A stretch of DNA of 64,000 nucleotides from Allodiplogaster sudhausi (lineage: Eukaryota > Nematoda > Chromadorea > Rhabditida > Diplogasteridae): the NCBI GenBank assembly GCA_945643635.1, contig CALZFC010000135.1, positions 1 through 64,000 on the forward strand, in the 5' to 3' direction. Of the stretch, positions 24,034 through 37,560 are shown in pieces (positions within the stretch are counted from its first letter, which is position 1; every line of letters starts with the position of its first letter). Below the pieces are notes generated by a model, which worked only from the letters and a program-made list of their open reading frames with translations, had not been told where the DNA came from and searched no databases. A program made the translations under genes and the position numbers.

Positions 24034-25817
24034 ATGCTTCGGCTAGCCCGTCTCCTCCTCCTCACAGGTTCCCGCCTAACAACCTATTTCTATCCGCAAT
24101 ACATAAATTAAGGGGGAGCCCTTTCGCTTCATATTCCACAATGTCAAGTTGGAGATGATTGCAACCAGTGCATTATGCGCACTCAGGGTAGCAAATGTAC
24201 AAAGGATGCCGTGATTGCTGCACTATTCTGCGATGCAAACAAGTAAAGCTTTTAAACGTCTTCTGTGATATTTCAATCTTAAGCATACCACGAGCACTTG
24301 TTCAATTTTCAGTAAAACTGATATTTATGAGCACGAATTTCTCGCTTGCGACCACGAGAAGAAAGAGCTAGTTCGAAGGTTATACATTCAATGTGATGAG
24401 GCAAAAAAAAATTTTCATCCTTATTTTTTGCTAGGCGCTGCTCAAGAAATGACCTCTTCATTGATGGCAAATGCCGTTCTGGACATGTTCGCTATAAGAG
24501 GCAAGGAGTCGCTGGATCCGGCCGTGTTGGAGACTTCTGCTCATTCAATACAGACTGCTTAACAGTAAGTAAACCTTACATCCGATTATTACAAGAAAAA
24601 AAAAGTCAAGTTTTCAGGGAATGTTCTGCTCCACCGGCACATGCACATGTCTCAGCAATTTTGTTGCCATTCAAGGCTACTGCTATTTGAGTTCGTGAAC
24701 ACTTAACGGGGAAATGTTCTGTAAAAAACGATTGCCCTTGTTTTCGTCTTTTCTAGGGCAAAATAACGGTAATTTTTGTAAGCTCGACTAAGATATTAAT
24801 ACATCAATGCTAACCACAAATTAAAAGTTAATCCTTTAAGAAAAGAATCCGGGAGAAAGCGGTTGTCAATATGCTGAGCAATGTGCAGCTGTTTGGCCAG
24901 AATCCAGATGTGAGAAGTCAAGATGCGAATGTCCCGAAGACGTCAACGGAATTCCTTACGTACAGGTACACAGAAAAAGAGGCCTAGGGAATTAAAGATA
25001 CAACATTCCTGAAAAATTATTGAGGCCCGCACCCGAGACGGCGTGGTGTGCATTCTTCACTCTGGAGAAGACGCTGATCCTGTCCCTAAATGTCCATTAC
25101 CAGAATATGACGACGACCTTTTGACAATGCCCGTTTCTCAGCTTAGAAATGCTGCGATGACTGATCCAGGTATAACAGTAACGGCCTTAAAGGTGTACTG
25201 CTCAAAGCAAAAATTACAGATGACGAAGACATCCCACTAGGTGAGCACATAAATCCACTGCAGTTCTGTTCATCAGCTTCCACCGACTACTCTTCCTTTG
25301 CGCCAAACGGTGGCGGAGCATGCGTATATGGACAGGTTATTTGCCAAACTGTCATTGGCCTCACATGGCTGGAAACATACGACAATTTGGATAGGAGCCA
25401 TACACCTCGGGCGCCGGTGTCTACATCGCTGATATTTATGACTGTGTACCAGCACCAGCTTCCATGGCTAATGTTAAGACAGCCATGGAAGGAGTCTACG
25501 ACATTTCTGAACACGCCGATGGATTATGTTGTCCGAACAGAGGTTCGAGTACTGTTGAGAGAGCCAAATCTGAAATTAAATCTGAAGTACACCTTTTAGC
25601 ATTCACATGTATCCAGCCGAAACGTGAGGCAGATACTGGAGCCGCGGCACCAGCGGGGGTTCGCCCTCGCTGGTGGTATAATGCCGTGACCGGAACATGC
25701 GAGCAATTCATGTGGGATCCGTGGGATGAGACGGAGATGCAATCGCCGAACAACTTCAAGACCCGCGAACACTGCGAATCGTACTGTCGTGACAGTCAGT
25801 CCAGTTCGTCCGAGTGA
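24034..25817 (+). CDS. Secreted EB-module/Kunitz-like protein, 394 aa
   Basis: Ten exons: 24034-24067, 24113-24242, 24313-24378, 24435-24564, 24618-24690, 24841-24965, 25025-25169, 25220-25335, 25395-25542, 25600-25817. A signal peptide spans exons 1-2 ([16 protein letters not shown]). Cys-rich EB-type modules follow (for example [20 protein letters not shown] and [16 protein letters not shown]), then a lustrin-like block ending GLCCPN and a C-terminal Kunitz-like domain. That domain keeps the core signature ([16 protein letters not shown] ... [13 protein letters not shown]) but lacks cysteines 2 and 4, and has WDPWDE where YxGCxG is expected. It is probably an extracellular or cuticle-associated protein; protease inhibition is doubtful given the missing cysteines. 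AATAAA at 25830-25835 supports the 3' end. It is adjacent to, and related to, the next gene. Confidence 0.82.
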
Positions 25818-25890
25818 TTAAGCAACGAAAATAAAATCCTCTTAGTGTACCAGGTCTTCATCCCCTACTATCCTCCGTTGGAGAACATCG

Positions 25891-25932
<42 letters not shown>

Positions 25933-26335
25933 AGTGGACGACGGTCAATACCAATCTATCACCCATGTTTGCAATTCTGCTTCGAACAAAGAAAGCCACC
26001 GATGTCTTTGCCCGGTGTCGAAGTCCCCAATATTGTTTAGATGATCCTTTGGTAGTGAAATTGAGACAATGCACAGTTCATTCCGATGAGTAGGGTAGCC
26101 AGAATATAAGAGATTCTTCGAACAACGGACGTGCTCTCAAGTGGCCGAGTCAACATTTAGTTGAGACCTTTTAAGCAAACAACCACATAGATACCGAGAT
26201 AGGCAGTCCACAAGGAGGGATCCAATACACCAAACGAATCGCGCACACTCTGCTGACCGCTCAAAGTCTTTCAAATGGACAGAAACTGAGAAACAGACAC
26301 GTGAATTGTTTTGCATAACAACTACTTCTTTTCAG
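25818..26335. other. Intergenic / unresolved 5' end of the next gene
   Basis: Contains the polyadenylation signal of the previous gene and a (GA)n run at 25899-25926. The first exon and signal peptide of the downstream lustrin/Kunitz gene should lie here or in an undetected small exon. An ATG at 25965 opens a short frame of doubtful value. Confidence 0.45.
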
Positions 26336-29300
26336 CATGCAAGCGCGGGTCCCCGCAATACGTGGTAGGAGCAACGCAAAATGACGACGAGCCAGTCAAC
26401 AATTGCCAGACAGCCGCCTCCTGCACCTCCAACTTTGAATGTAATGCTGTTGGTTCAATGCAGCTCTGCTGCCCGACGGTAGCAACAATTTGCTCCGCTT
26501 CTGGTGGCCGACCGGTTGATCTTCTTCGCTCTACTAGCTTTGATTCTGGACACAGGTGCGACATTTAAATAATCTTCCCCTGAAAAAAGCTTTTCCTTGC
26601 AGCATAAAGAGAACGTTCGCCATGTCTTTTTCTACATCGTCTCGATATTATTACGACGCAGAGCAAGGAAGATGCATCGCTTTCACGTACAATGGTGCGA
26701 ATTAAAATGACACCAAAAGTGATAAATTAATTGCAGCCAAAGAGAGAGGCTACTGTTTAACATTGTTAAGGCGGACTAGGAAACTACAACAACTTCAAAT
26801 CTGCAGCAGAATGCGAGTTATTCTGCGCAAAGCTTCAGTGCAATTACGGAACACCATTGAAGATCGGCGCAGCAAATCAAAGGTATCTACAATAACAAAA
26901 AAAAATGTCTACAGCAATCATTCAGATGTTCATCGAACAGCGATTGCCCTTCGACGCACGAGTGCCAATCCGACCACAATGTCTGCTGCCCTCGTCCTCG
27001 TATGTTCAAATAACAGGTATACCGACGAAACCAAAATAGGTTGCATTTTCAGAAGCCATCTGCTCACAGCCACTCCGCCTGGGAGATTGCAAGCAATCTG
27101 TCCGCCGCTACTGGTACAATGCTGTGACACGAGCATGCGAACTTTTCGATTACACTGGGTGTCAAGGAAACGACAACAACTTCGAGACTCTTCTTGAATG
27201 CCAAAATACCTGCGAGAACATCATTCGTACGACAAAAATATAACCCTACTAAGTAACGCTGATTCGACTTCGTTCAGCCGAGCCGCAATGTCCACAAGGA
27301 GATGCGTACAAGGATTATCAAGGAAACTACTATGTCTGCTCCAACTCGGGTTCAGGAAATGTATGCCCTGTCAATTATGAATGCTACTTCGATGGCTACG
27401 TATGGGGCTGTTGTCCTACAAAGGGTTAGGACCTTAATAAGCGCCAGATTGCACAACAAATTAATATTACAGCGTACACGTGTACTCTTTCGGCACACAA
27501 GGGAGTGACGTGTGGATCTGGCTCGTCATATCGATACTTCTATAACTCGCAAACACAAGAATGTGAAAGTTTCCAGTACAACGGCTGCGATGGAAACTCG
27601 AACAACTTCGCAACGAGAGAAGATTGTGAAGGTAAGACAACAAACCAACAGCGCATGGCACATGAAATATTTAAATACGAAAATCCGACAATTATATCTC
27701 ATTGAGCTCAAAATAAAGCATCATAGATATCCTAACGAACATTTAAGGATATTGCGGAGTGGGTGGATGCCCAAACGGCGGAACACCAGAACGGAATGAA
27801 TTTGGACAACTCATGGTGTGCTCTGCTGCGAACTCCTGCCCGTCCACCCACGAATGCACAAGCGTTACATCCGGCGCCTCAGTTGTCAACCGTTGCTGTC
27901 CTAGCAGATGTTCGTAAAAATGAACACTTACATTCTGATATTTGCACCACAATATTTTTTTCTCGTATAGCATTCATCTGCTCGCTGCCTCCTCAACAAG
28001 GAAGCTCATGTTCATCCTCCGCGGCAGCACGCTTCTATTTTAATATTGTAACAAAAGAATGCACCCAATTCACGTACAACGGATGCTCAGGTGAAAGAAT
28101 GCACATATGAAAAATGTAGATCAATATAAAATTTTACTTTCATTTGACTATGAAAAAGTAACGAACATTGATAGGAAATCTGAACAACTTCGCAACCTTG
28201 GAGCAATGCAACAACTTTTGTCTCTCGGCTGCGTGTACACCCGGCGATGTTGCATATGTAAATCCAAATACACAGTTGCCCTACGAATGCAATGCTGCCC
28301 TCTCCAACTCGTGCCCAACGAATTTCGGTTGCACATTCGATCAGCTGTCAAGCAACAGTGTTTGCTGTGGAGCAACCAACATGGGTATTGGAAATCTTTA
28401 AATATAAAATATATAATAACAGCTGTGAAATATTGAAAAGTTCAGATGTATGTCCAGAAGGTGAAAAAGCATATGTCAATGCGGTCGACATGAGCGTTAG
28501 GGAGTGCCTCATAAATGTCGATGGCTCCTGCCCCAACAACTACCTCTGTCGCTTCAATGCGCTCAAGAACAGATACTATTGCTGCGCGTCAATTTCAGGA
28601 GGTATCAGCTATATAATTTATTTTATTGTTACACATCCATTATGACTTTCAGAACTTTGCCCAGCCGGCAAGGCTCTATACCGAGACCCTTCTTCAAAAT
28701 CTCCAATACGCTGCACCATATCGGCAGCAAATCAGTGCCCAAACGGATATTCGTGCCAATCCGACATCGCGGGCGCCTTTCAAGGATACTGCTGCTCGGC
28801 GACACCAGTGTGCCCTAATAAGGTCTACTTCACTACATCAGTACGCTGAATATATAGTACAAAAACTAAATTTTAGGCCGAGTTCTATATCGAGGAAAGC
28901 AGTCAAATGCCACGATCCTGTACACTTGGAGCATTCATAACATGTCCTACGGGATACACATGTCAATCTACGCAAAATGAATTTACCACTGGATATTGCT
29001 GCAAGGGAGAAATTAGCTCCGTCTCGGGTACTTCTAAAACATCCAAGATATAAAAGTCCGGCTAAACTTTCAATTCTATAGATGGATGCCCACCAAATGA
29101 GTTTGTCTATATGAAGGACGGCCAGATTGCACCATGCGATCCGTTCAACCCACCAAACGCGCCTTGTCCGACTGGGTACTCATGCCAGTGGTCACTAGCA
29201 AACCAGAGATATCAGGTTTCGCTTTTTTTTTTACCTGATCGTGCGTTAAGCTGTAAATTATAGTGTTGCGGAGCGACGGCAATTACAACGCCGAAATCGA

Positions 29301-31451
29301 TGGCAGCCCTCGGATGCCCGAACAACCAAATCGCTTTCCGGGAGAAGGGCCATTCATCTCCTAAGATCTGTACCGCTGGGTCGCATTCGTGTCCAACAGG
29401 CTACTTCTGTCAATTTTCATCGGCAAACAATCAATTCCAATGCTGCGGAATGAGTGGAGGGTGCCCGAACGACCAGGTTACTACCTTCGTTATGCGCAGC
29501 CTCATTATTAAGAGGATATCAATGACAGGTCGCCTTCATCGGAATTACTGGAGAACCACAGTCGTGTGTGATCGGACAGTCAACTTGCCCTTCTGGATAT
29601 TCATGTCAAAGATCAGTGGCTGGAGCACAATTATGCTGCACATCATCTGAGATTTGTCAGTATAATATCCCAGAAATCCACTTTTTGCAAACGTAATAAT
29701 GACATTTCAGCATGTACCGACAAGCAAGTACTAATTGACGGAGTTTGCCTCGACAAGGTAGGAATAACTCCTTTACGTATGACAGACATTCACCTCAGGT
29801 CTCACTCGGAGGAGCTTGCAAGAGTCAACAACAGTGCCCAGCCAGCAGCATGTGTGAAAACGGAGTCTGTTCCTGTCCGGAGGGTCTAACGAACGTGAAC
29901 GGCGTATGTGTGCAAGGATGCCCCGAAGATCAGGTTAAAAAACACCACCATGAGATAGCTTGTGTTGTTTATCTTAAATAATATTTCCAGGTTATTGTTA
30001 ATGGCAAATGTGAACCCCGTGTGGCGATCGGTGAAAGCTGCGTAGGCAGTGCGCAGTGTGAAGGCGGAGCCGAGTGTGCAGGCATGTATCCTCTCTTTCT
30101 CTCTCTCTCTCTCTCTCACGTGCTAATCTATAAATAATTTACGTATAGCGCAACTCTAGATTAAGGGGGATTTACTGTGAGAAATTTTTACCGCTGACAA
30201 AAATTCCATCTGAATCAGGTGCAAAATGAAAGAAAATCTGTTGTTTACTGACCAACAATATCCACCCATTCATATCATGTCCATAATAAGCCTTGCCTAA
30301 AAGTACATCTGTTGCATTTCACAGAAGAGACATTGACATGTGAGTGTCCGGAAGGGCATGAAGAAGACGATGGGGTTTGTATCAAGAAGGCATCCAGACC
30401 CACACCAGTTTCTTGCCCGATTCCCGGACAGGTACTAATTGCAAACAATCTTGAACTATAGATAACAAAGCACGTTCAGGTGCCATTCCTTGATAAAAGT
30501 ACCAATCGAGTGCGCTATTGCACTCCTTCAAAATCGCAGTGCCCACGTGGGTACTCATGTCAGTTCTCACAATCTGCTCAAAAGAATATTTGCTGTGGAC
30601 GCCCACAAGATTCAACAAAAGGATCAGGCGGCAAAACTCCGTCAACGAAGGTTTGACTGTAGAAAAGAAAAATATTAAGATAAAATTGTGTATTTCAGGG
30701 AACATCGTCTGATGTCTGTGAGTCTGGTCGTCCTCTTCTAACCAACGGCGTTCCACGACTCTGCACAAGTTCACCCTGCCCTGCCGGCTATAAGTGTACA
30801 TTCTCCAGAAAAAGCAGCAACTATTACTGTTGCAGCAAGGACGGAGGTTAGCAACACTCCATACTGCTTCGAAATAAACACTTTTAGTTGCAGATGCATC
30901 AGATGGCTGCCCAACCGGCTCATCAGCGTTGCTGTTCCCAGCTACCGGAACACCCGTGCAGTGCTCACAGGTAATCTCTTTAAGATGAGCACCCGCAGTG
31001 AACCCTTCTTTTCAGAGTAATGCCTGTCCAGCAGGATACGAATGCGTAAAGAGTACAACGTCTAAGCGGCTGCAGTGCTGCACCATTTCTGAAGGCAAAC
31101 CAACACTTAATGCAGGGCGCAATAATCGTAAGGCCTCAAAGATTGGGATAATTTAACCAATCTCATCCTTAGAAATTAATACGGCTCAATTACAGATCCG
31201 TGCCCTGGTAATCAAGTACAGGTGATGCGCATCGTCAACGAGAAAATTGTCAAGACCTGCGAAGATAAATGCCCCCCGCATCAGGTGAGAGCGAACATAA
31301 ATAACACGAAGGACCGGAGCCTGAGCGACTGAGAAAGTGTAAATAATTCCCCGAGATTATAATGCTCTTTAAGACGGCTCTGCGGGGAGTGTGCCGAGAC
31401 AGACATCTAATGGATGCCATGGCTTCTACAGCAACCGCCGCCTTGCCGTAA
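26336..31451 (+). CDS. Multidomain lustrin-repeat / Kunitz / EB secreted protein, 5' end unresolved
   Basis: Visible exons: 26336-26555, 26603-26694, 26771-26882, 26926-26999, 27053-27226, 27278-27424, 27473-27631, 27748-27909, 27971-28090, 28175-28384, 28446-28601, 28653-28822, 28877-29027, 29082-29215, 29264-29476, 29529-29655, 29711-29757, 29799-29933, 29991-30081, 30325-30431, 30480-30650, 30699-30846, 30894-30970, 31016-31127, 31196-31284, and a last exon from about 31372. The first half alternates lustrin-type Cys-rich repeats (pattern CPxxY/FxCxxxxxxxxxCC) with four Kunitz domains. Domains 2-4 keep all six cysteines, with P1 residues Lys, Gly and Ser; domain 1 lacks cysteines 2 and 4. 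The second half is about ten lustrin repeats and an EB section (29711-30400). Nematode proteins of this architecture are secreted and often cuticle-linked. A GC donor occurs at 30082. The final exon is a guess: another acceptor would stop at 31410. Confidence 0.83.
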
Positions 31452-31912
31452 TGGATTACTCCGTCCACCAAATGCTCAATACAAACAGCGCCATTCCAAC
31501 ACTCCTCATATTTGAAATTTGCCTACAGACTACAGTATCAATGACTTTTTTCTAATCAGTTTTTTTGTATCTAAGCTTCGTCGCATATTGTTAAAGCTTA
31601 TGATGTGGTCCAGGACTCAGGACCAACAGTAGCTTCCATTATATGAATTGACATGACCGGAACGTGTGATATTTCGTCCCAAGGCGAAAATGAGTAGGTG
31701 CTTGTACACCATTTTATTTAAGTAGTTAGTTATTGTTAGTAAATCAGCGGCAAAATGAGATATTTTTGTTTGAGTTGTTGAACATGACAAGAGAGGAACG
31801 TTAAACATTAAAAAAACTAGACCTAGTACGAGAAGTTTGTGCAATGGAATCTGAATATAGATAACCGAAGTAATGTTGAGTGATAAAGACGAGCTCTTAC
31901 TATAAAGTCTCA
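31452..31912. other. Convergent intergenic region
   Basis: AT-rich, no gene recognised; lies between two converging gene ends. Confidence 0.55.
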
Positions 31913-33971
31913 TCAGCGAGATTCGCCTCTCTGTGAAAGATAAGAATCGTATTTCTCCAACAAATCACGGCTGACAGTAGGCCGAGTGCTCGCAATGACA
32001 TGACAGATATGATTACGGGAAACGCAGACAATTCCGCTCCTGCTGTTCTTCTTCCCTTCCTAAACAAAATTTGATCCTGATTTGTTTCACTGCCTAAAAC
32101 ACATGCATGGTTGGTCTTCAAAAATACGCAAAATAGAAAAACCTTGAATAGACGGAAGTTTTGAAGAGCGATTTCCGTGCAAAGTCTTCTGATATCGTCC
32201 CCGCTGAAGAATTCCGTCAGGCTGGCCAACCACTCCCATGAAATGTCCGAATCCATCTTCGTTTTCTAGGAACAAGTAGATTTAAGTAGCATTACTCCTC
32301 ACTGAAATACCGAAAGCAACTTGGAGAAGAGCGCTGCTCTCGCATCTGCGTCAGGCAGGCGAATGTAAATCTTCTTCTCAAACCTCAAGAGAGAATTGTT
32401 AACTCAGAGAACAGAAAGTCTACAACCATACCGTCGAAGGAATGCTGGATCAAGTTCCCAAGGGCAATTTGTAGCCGAAATAAGGAAGGCCTGCGAGTTT
32501 GCAATTTGTAGGCGAGGAAGTTGTATAAGCAACTCCGTCTGAAAAAGAAGCTATGGCTAATTTGATTCGAACAGGTACGAACATGAACTTAAACCTTAAC
32601 GCGCCGATTCGCGTCGTCTTCGCTATTACACCGAGAGCGGCAGAGACTATCCACCTCATCCATGAAGATTATTACGGCTGAAAAAACCTTATAATCAACT
32701 TGTCACACAAACCGATTACTTTCCATTTAGGAAAGTGTTGGAAACCCGTTTTCATCTGCTTTTATCAACAAAAGAAAGCAAAAATACTCAGAAAAGAAAA
32801 AAAAACAAAGATATAACGTTTGTCGTGGGCCAGGACAGCATCGAAAAGACTTCGAATGAGGCGTTCCGATTGTCCACTCCAGGAGGATATGAGATCAGAA
32901 GACGAGATGCTGTAAAAACGAGCACCGACTTCACGAGCAATGGCACCGCAGAGCGCTGACTTCCCTACAGAAACACGGGGATTTGAGCAATAACATAGCT
33001 TAAAATGGGGCGCCCAAAAGTATCATATCATTCACAAGAAAAATAGCTAATATATTCTCGTACATGTCGATATTTTTTGCCAGGAAGGATGACTGAAAAT
33101 TTGTCAAGGCATTCGGCTTTTAAGCTAGACAGGGGAGCCGTGGTCGGGGGTGGGGGGAGGTCACTCTGTACCTGTGCCTGGGGGCCCGAAGAGTAGAATG
33201 CACCGCCATGGCTGAACGTTCGACTGAGCAAACCACTCTGGATACAGAATTGGGTCAACCAATGCCTCCAGCATCGCGTCTTTGGCCTGAAATGCACAAA
33301 ATACATGAAAATATAGAGCTCTTGGAAGATACATCTTGGAGGCCAATGATGTCGGAGAGCAGAGGAAGTGTGTTATGATCCAGTATGACAGTGGATTCGA
33401 TTGCAAGTCGTCGACTGCAGGCAAACGAATCCAACTGGCTGTCGTCTCTGAACAAGTCTTGAACAATCTAGGTTCATTCCCAATCCAAATGCTTGCGGTA
33501 TTTATCCTGAGAATGACAAAAAACGCACTCAGTGCAATCCATTTGAGATCCTGACGTCTTCTTCACGCCAGCGCCCTAAATTGCATAAAATGAACACGGC
33601 GATAAAATTAGGCTTTGGTCTTGGGCAATAATTCCAGACTAATTAACAAAAGTAAACGTTAAGAAAGGGACTAAAATACGTGTAAAGTAAAAGAATTTTA
33701 CCATTCGGCCTTGGAGCTTGATGGCAGCCTCAAGAACAGAGATGATGGAGAGAACACTTGACTTTCGCTGATTGTATTCCTTATTGGCCGGAAGTGCAAT
33801 AAGCAACCCACGTGCCGCGGTAAGCATCAAAAACCAATTATTTTTCTATTTTTCCAGTAATTAATTGTACAAATATTAAACCGTGTTCAGCGAAGATTTG
33901 TCTCGCGAAGCCTTCATGTCACGGAAAACTGCTGCTGCGGAGTCTAATAATTTCTGCAAGCGTTCACCCAT
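31913..33971 (-). CDS. AAA ATPase of the katanin/VPS4 (meiotic) clade, 404 aa
   Basis: Eleven exons (minus): 33971-33882, 33845-33702, 33575-33525, 33467-33333, 33286-33172, 32964-32818, 32677-32595, 32538-32432, 32383-32311, 32265-32143, 32059-31913. The N-terminal ~85 residues are helical. DIIGLQDAKDAMLEALVDPI introduces the AAA core: Walker A GPPGTGKS (about 173-180), pore-loop region SWSGQSERLIRSLFD, Walker B IIFMDEVDSL (about 229), arginine-finger region SEDDANRRVK, sensor SATNCPWELDPAFLRRFEKK, and sensor-2 helix SGDDIRRLC. The C-terminal helix (STRPTVSRDLLEKYDSYL) matches that of VPS4, katanin and spastin proteins. It likely remodels microtubules or ESCRT-III; the clade is secure but the subfamily is not. 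The PWELD and LRRFEK residues resemble katanin-like 2. Introns are 28-213 bp. Confidence 0.88.
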
Positions 33972-34306
33972 ATCTGGAACAATAGTAATCCACCTATTAC
34001 CTTTATTTACTCTTCAAAGCCTTTAAATTATAGACAGCCTAGGAACTCAACAGCTTCATCAAAATTCGTCCTTCCCGCGCAGAATTTAGACTCCAAACTA
34101 CAATATATTTCTTCTTGCTTTTATACAATTTTTAAGATTTTGTCGTCTTTTTAAATCCATTTTTTAAAGTATTTATTTTAGTTTATTTTCTGGTAAGAGC
34201 TTTATTTTTTTATGTCTTTCAACATCATCATTTTGTTTAGCAAACAAGCTATTACTAAAGTTTATTGTGAAATTGTTAACTTTTTACAATGTGCACTTTT
34301 TGCAGG
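33972..34306. other. Divergent intergenic region
   Basis: T-rich DNA shared as upstream region by the AAA ATPase (minus) and the TTBK-like kinase (plus). No gene seen. Confidence 0.5.
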
Positions 34307-37300
34307 ATGAAAGGGCGAAAGCTGTTGCCGCATTCACCTAAATCATCTCCTCTGGGGTCTGGTTGGTCGTTTTTGCTGGTGGTTTTTTTTTCTATTTCTA
34401 AATTGCTAGATTGCTTAGGGGGGGAGGGGGACCGAAATTTTTTTGCCATTCGAACCCCCCTGTGCACGATTTGTATTCGAATGGCAACCCCAATTTATTA
34501 TATGATACCTCACCATTCGATCCTCTCCTAAATTCATCAAAATTAATTTCTGCTCTGAGGTTTCAGTTGTTCATGGCTGGAAATGGCGGAAAAACCCGTC
34601 TTCACACGGAATTAAAGGAGGGCGAGAGGGAAGGAGAGGAGAGATCGTTGATAACTTCTTCCAGATCTCTCACATGATCAATGTCGGCGGATTCGGACAG
34701 GTCTCTAAAGCTTGTTAAGGAATTGAATGAACCTTAAAGTCAGCCTGCTTTAAGGTGTTTGGAGGGTATGATCTTGTGTCCGGAGCTACTGTTGCTATCA
34801 AAGTCGAATCAGCCCGCGCTTCGGTTTGTACCTTGAATCATTTATCATGCAATATCAGAGTAGACTGCATCCGTTTCTCTGCTTATACAGATCCGACTTC
34901 TGCGACTCGAAGCTAATTGTCTTCACCACCTGAATGAGACGGAGAAGGTGAGTGTCACCACAGCTTAGTATTTTGGATTCTATTTATTTACTTGCAGGGG
35001 GGTGAGCTCAGCAACTCGCATTTCATGCGCTATCTGTCTTACGGAGAAAACAGCGAAATCAGCTACCTTGTTTGTTGCGCCAATGTTTATTTAGCACCTT
35101 CCATGTCCATTCTCCTTTGCACTACATTACCAAAACCGCTTTTGTAGATGAAGTGGTCTCGCATCATTAGTTGACCGTGGATCTTTATTGGATCTCTTTT
35201 TTTTCAAATGATCACTTGCCATTAGGTCATGGAGGCTTGTGGGCAGAACTTGCGTGAGATGAAGAAGCAGTCTCCCCTCGACCGCCTCTCAGTCACGACT
35301 TCCCTTTGGGTGCTGCGTGAAATGCTCTCTGCTCTCGAGTTTCTCCACTCTGCGGGCTGGCTCCATCGGTACACTTTCTACACCACTGAACGCCAAAGTT
35401 ATAAGTTCTTAGACTAACTTGAACTAAACAGATTTGTAAATTTAATTGTCAGTGACATCAAACCTCCCAACTTCTGTCTGCCTCGCCCTGGAGACCCGCG
35501 AAGACGCCTCTTCCTGATTGACTTCGGTAGTTCAATGTATTTCTCTATTTGTGTTAAGTCTTTCATTTGGAGCTTGATGACGCATAAAATCGGGGGGTCT
35601 GTGATTTCGACAGCACCTTTTTTCTACGCAGGAATGTCCCGATATTTCCTTGACAAGGATGGGAATCACAAGCCGAGAAGGGAGCACTGTGTCTTCCACG
35701 GAACGGTCCGCTACGCCTCTCCTGGCTGCCACGCCGGCAGGGTTCTCTCTTCTTTTTATACCATTTCTTTGGCATCCCAAGAATAGACTATTTGTGGCTT
35801 GGAGATAATGCTGTCAGACCTGCTTGCTCGCAGGATGTTTGTCGCTGGGATGACCTCTGGAGCGTGTACTTCACTGGTTCTAATTTATTATCTTGAGAGA
35901 CCAACCTAAGCAAGGAGATTACAGACGAATGACCTGTCGTCCTTCGGCTGGGACGAAGGTCGATCTCTGTTGGACTGGGAGACCAGCCTGCCTCCCTCCC
36001 CCTCCCCCTCGTCTCCTGTCCCTCTTCGCTTCGCAACCACAACAGCCTGCCGATCTCAATCCCCAGTTCCCCTATGCTCCGGCCGAGTCCTACTATTGCG
36101 CTTAAAGTTATCGCCTTCCGCATACCGTCTCATTTTACATGGCGATTGTTCTGTTCAAGCATCTGCGAAATAAATTTGACTAATTTAAAATAAATTGTGT
36201 AAAATCTTGGTTTGTTCAAATATGAATGAAGTTATTGCATCTGTTCACGTGGTATGTGTTTAGTCCACCGTATGGCGACGGTTATTTTGGTATCTTAATT
36301 TCATCATTCATTGGCACTTCTCAGCCCTAAGGCGAGGGAATTTTTATTCTTATCAAGTAGTCGACAGGCTTCTCGGTTAACGCTTTGCAGCTGTTCCACA
36401 TTCTTATCTTTTAACCATTCGATTCTTTACCCAGTGTCAGTCGGCTAGCATTTACCAAAACCATCGCGTTGAAAATGGAATGATTACGTTGGCAGTAGTT
36501 AAATACCTCACCGTCATCTTCAATGTATTTAGGAATGAGTCATTTCTATTTCGACTCATAGGTGGACGTGATTCTCTTGGGTAGCCTGCCTTCAGTCTTT
36601 TCTGCCTTGCTTCTTTGAGTAAACTTGTTTCTTTCATTTTTAGTGGCGTCATCCCGTAGCGCTTTTGGAGATCCTGATGTAGGGTGATCTAGTTAATTAA
36701 AAGTTCAGTCGCGTTGCTCAATATTCAGTAACAAATGCGGCAAGTTATGCGTTTCCTCCGAAGATGGTTGTTAGTTTCATCATTACATAGTGCCAGTGTA
36801 GATGTGTTTTGAAGTAATTTCTTCCTAGGATGTGGAGACCAGCTGGAAATACGAGCGCATCGTCAAGCGACGTTCGTCAAACGTCTTCTACAACCGGAAT
36901 CACCGATCGAGAGAGTTAGTACATTACTTCTCCCGTTTGGTAGTCACTGTATATACTTTTTGACAGTTTGTTTTCCTTTTTTTTGGTTTTGCCACGATGG
37001 TTCTCTCTCTTGTACTCTGTCTTATTCTGCTGGATGCTTACATTAGCCCACACTCCCCTAGATTGCATGTGTGGAATGTTGCAGTGGCTGCATAATTTGT
37101 TTGAGTACATTCCACCAATGAATACGCAGCTTCCATTCTTCAAACCATTTTTCCCCTTTATCGTAAGGTGTAAATGGAATCATTTTGCTATTGAAGAGAG
37201 AATTTTTTAATTTCCATTTTTTTACGAATGAATTTTCATCACTTTTCTGTACTAACTAAAAAAATTCCTCATCTTCGTTCAACGCCTCGCTGCCTTCTCA

Positions 37301-37560
37301 CGGTTCATGTCATTTTTTTCTACTTCTGTTCTGACTCACATTGGATTTCTCTCGTTGTTAAGCTTTTGCCCATACAACGGTTTTAACTTAAACTCAAAGA
37401 ACTTCCAGCTGGTTCCCTGGCCCTCCATGAACTGCTCTTCAAATGATTCGTATATCGTACAGTTCTGAAATGTTCTTTCCTTGTTTCAAGCCACCCGCTC
37501 TATGAAATCATGGAGACTGCTCCTGCGTCACCCTTGCAGCCTACTGCCTACTACAAGTGA
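34307..37560 (+). CDS. TTBK/CK1-family protein kinase, C-lobe incomplete
   Basis: Exons: 34307-34361, 34618-34700, 34755-34823, 34891-34947, 34998-35069, 35226-35368, 35453-35526, 35632-35741, 35834-35876, one uncertain exon near 35918-35960, 36829-36914 and 37491-37560. CK1/TTBK landmarks: GEIVDNFFQI, glycine loop NVGGFGQVF, VAIKVES, a divergent catalytic loop R-DIKPPNF (HRDIKPPNF), FLIDFGMSRYFLDKDG, HGTVRYASPGCHAG and RWDDLWSV. Ser/Thr kinases of this family act on tubulin/tau-type or sperm substrates; many nematodes have large expansions. The stretch after DDLWSV, where helices F-H should follow, is not found as a clean exon; reading jumps to DVETSWKYERIVKRRSSN and a tail ending PTAYYK. 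So the gene is either truncated in the C-lobe or my model misses exons. The start follows CTTTTTGCAG by one base, a possible trans-splice acceptor. Confidence 0.72.
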
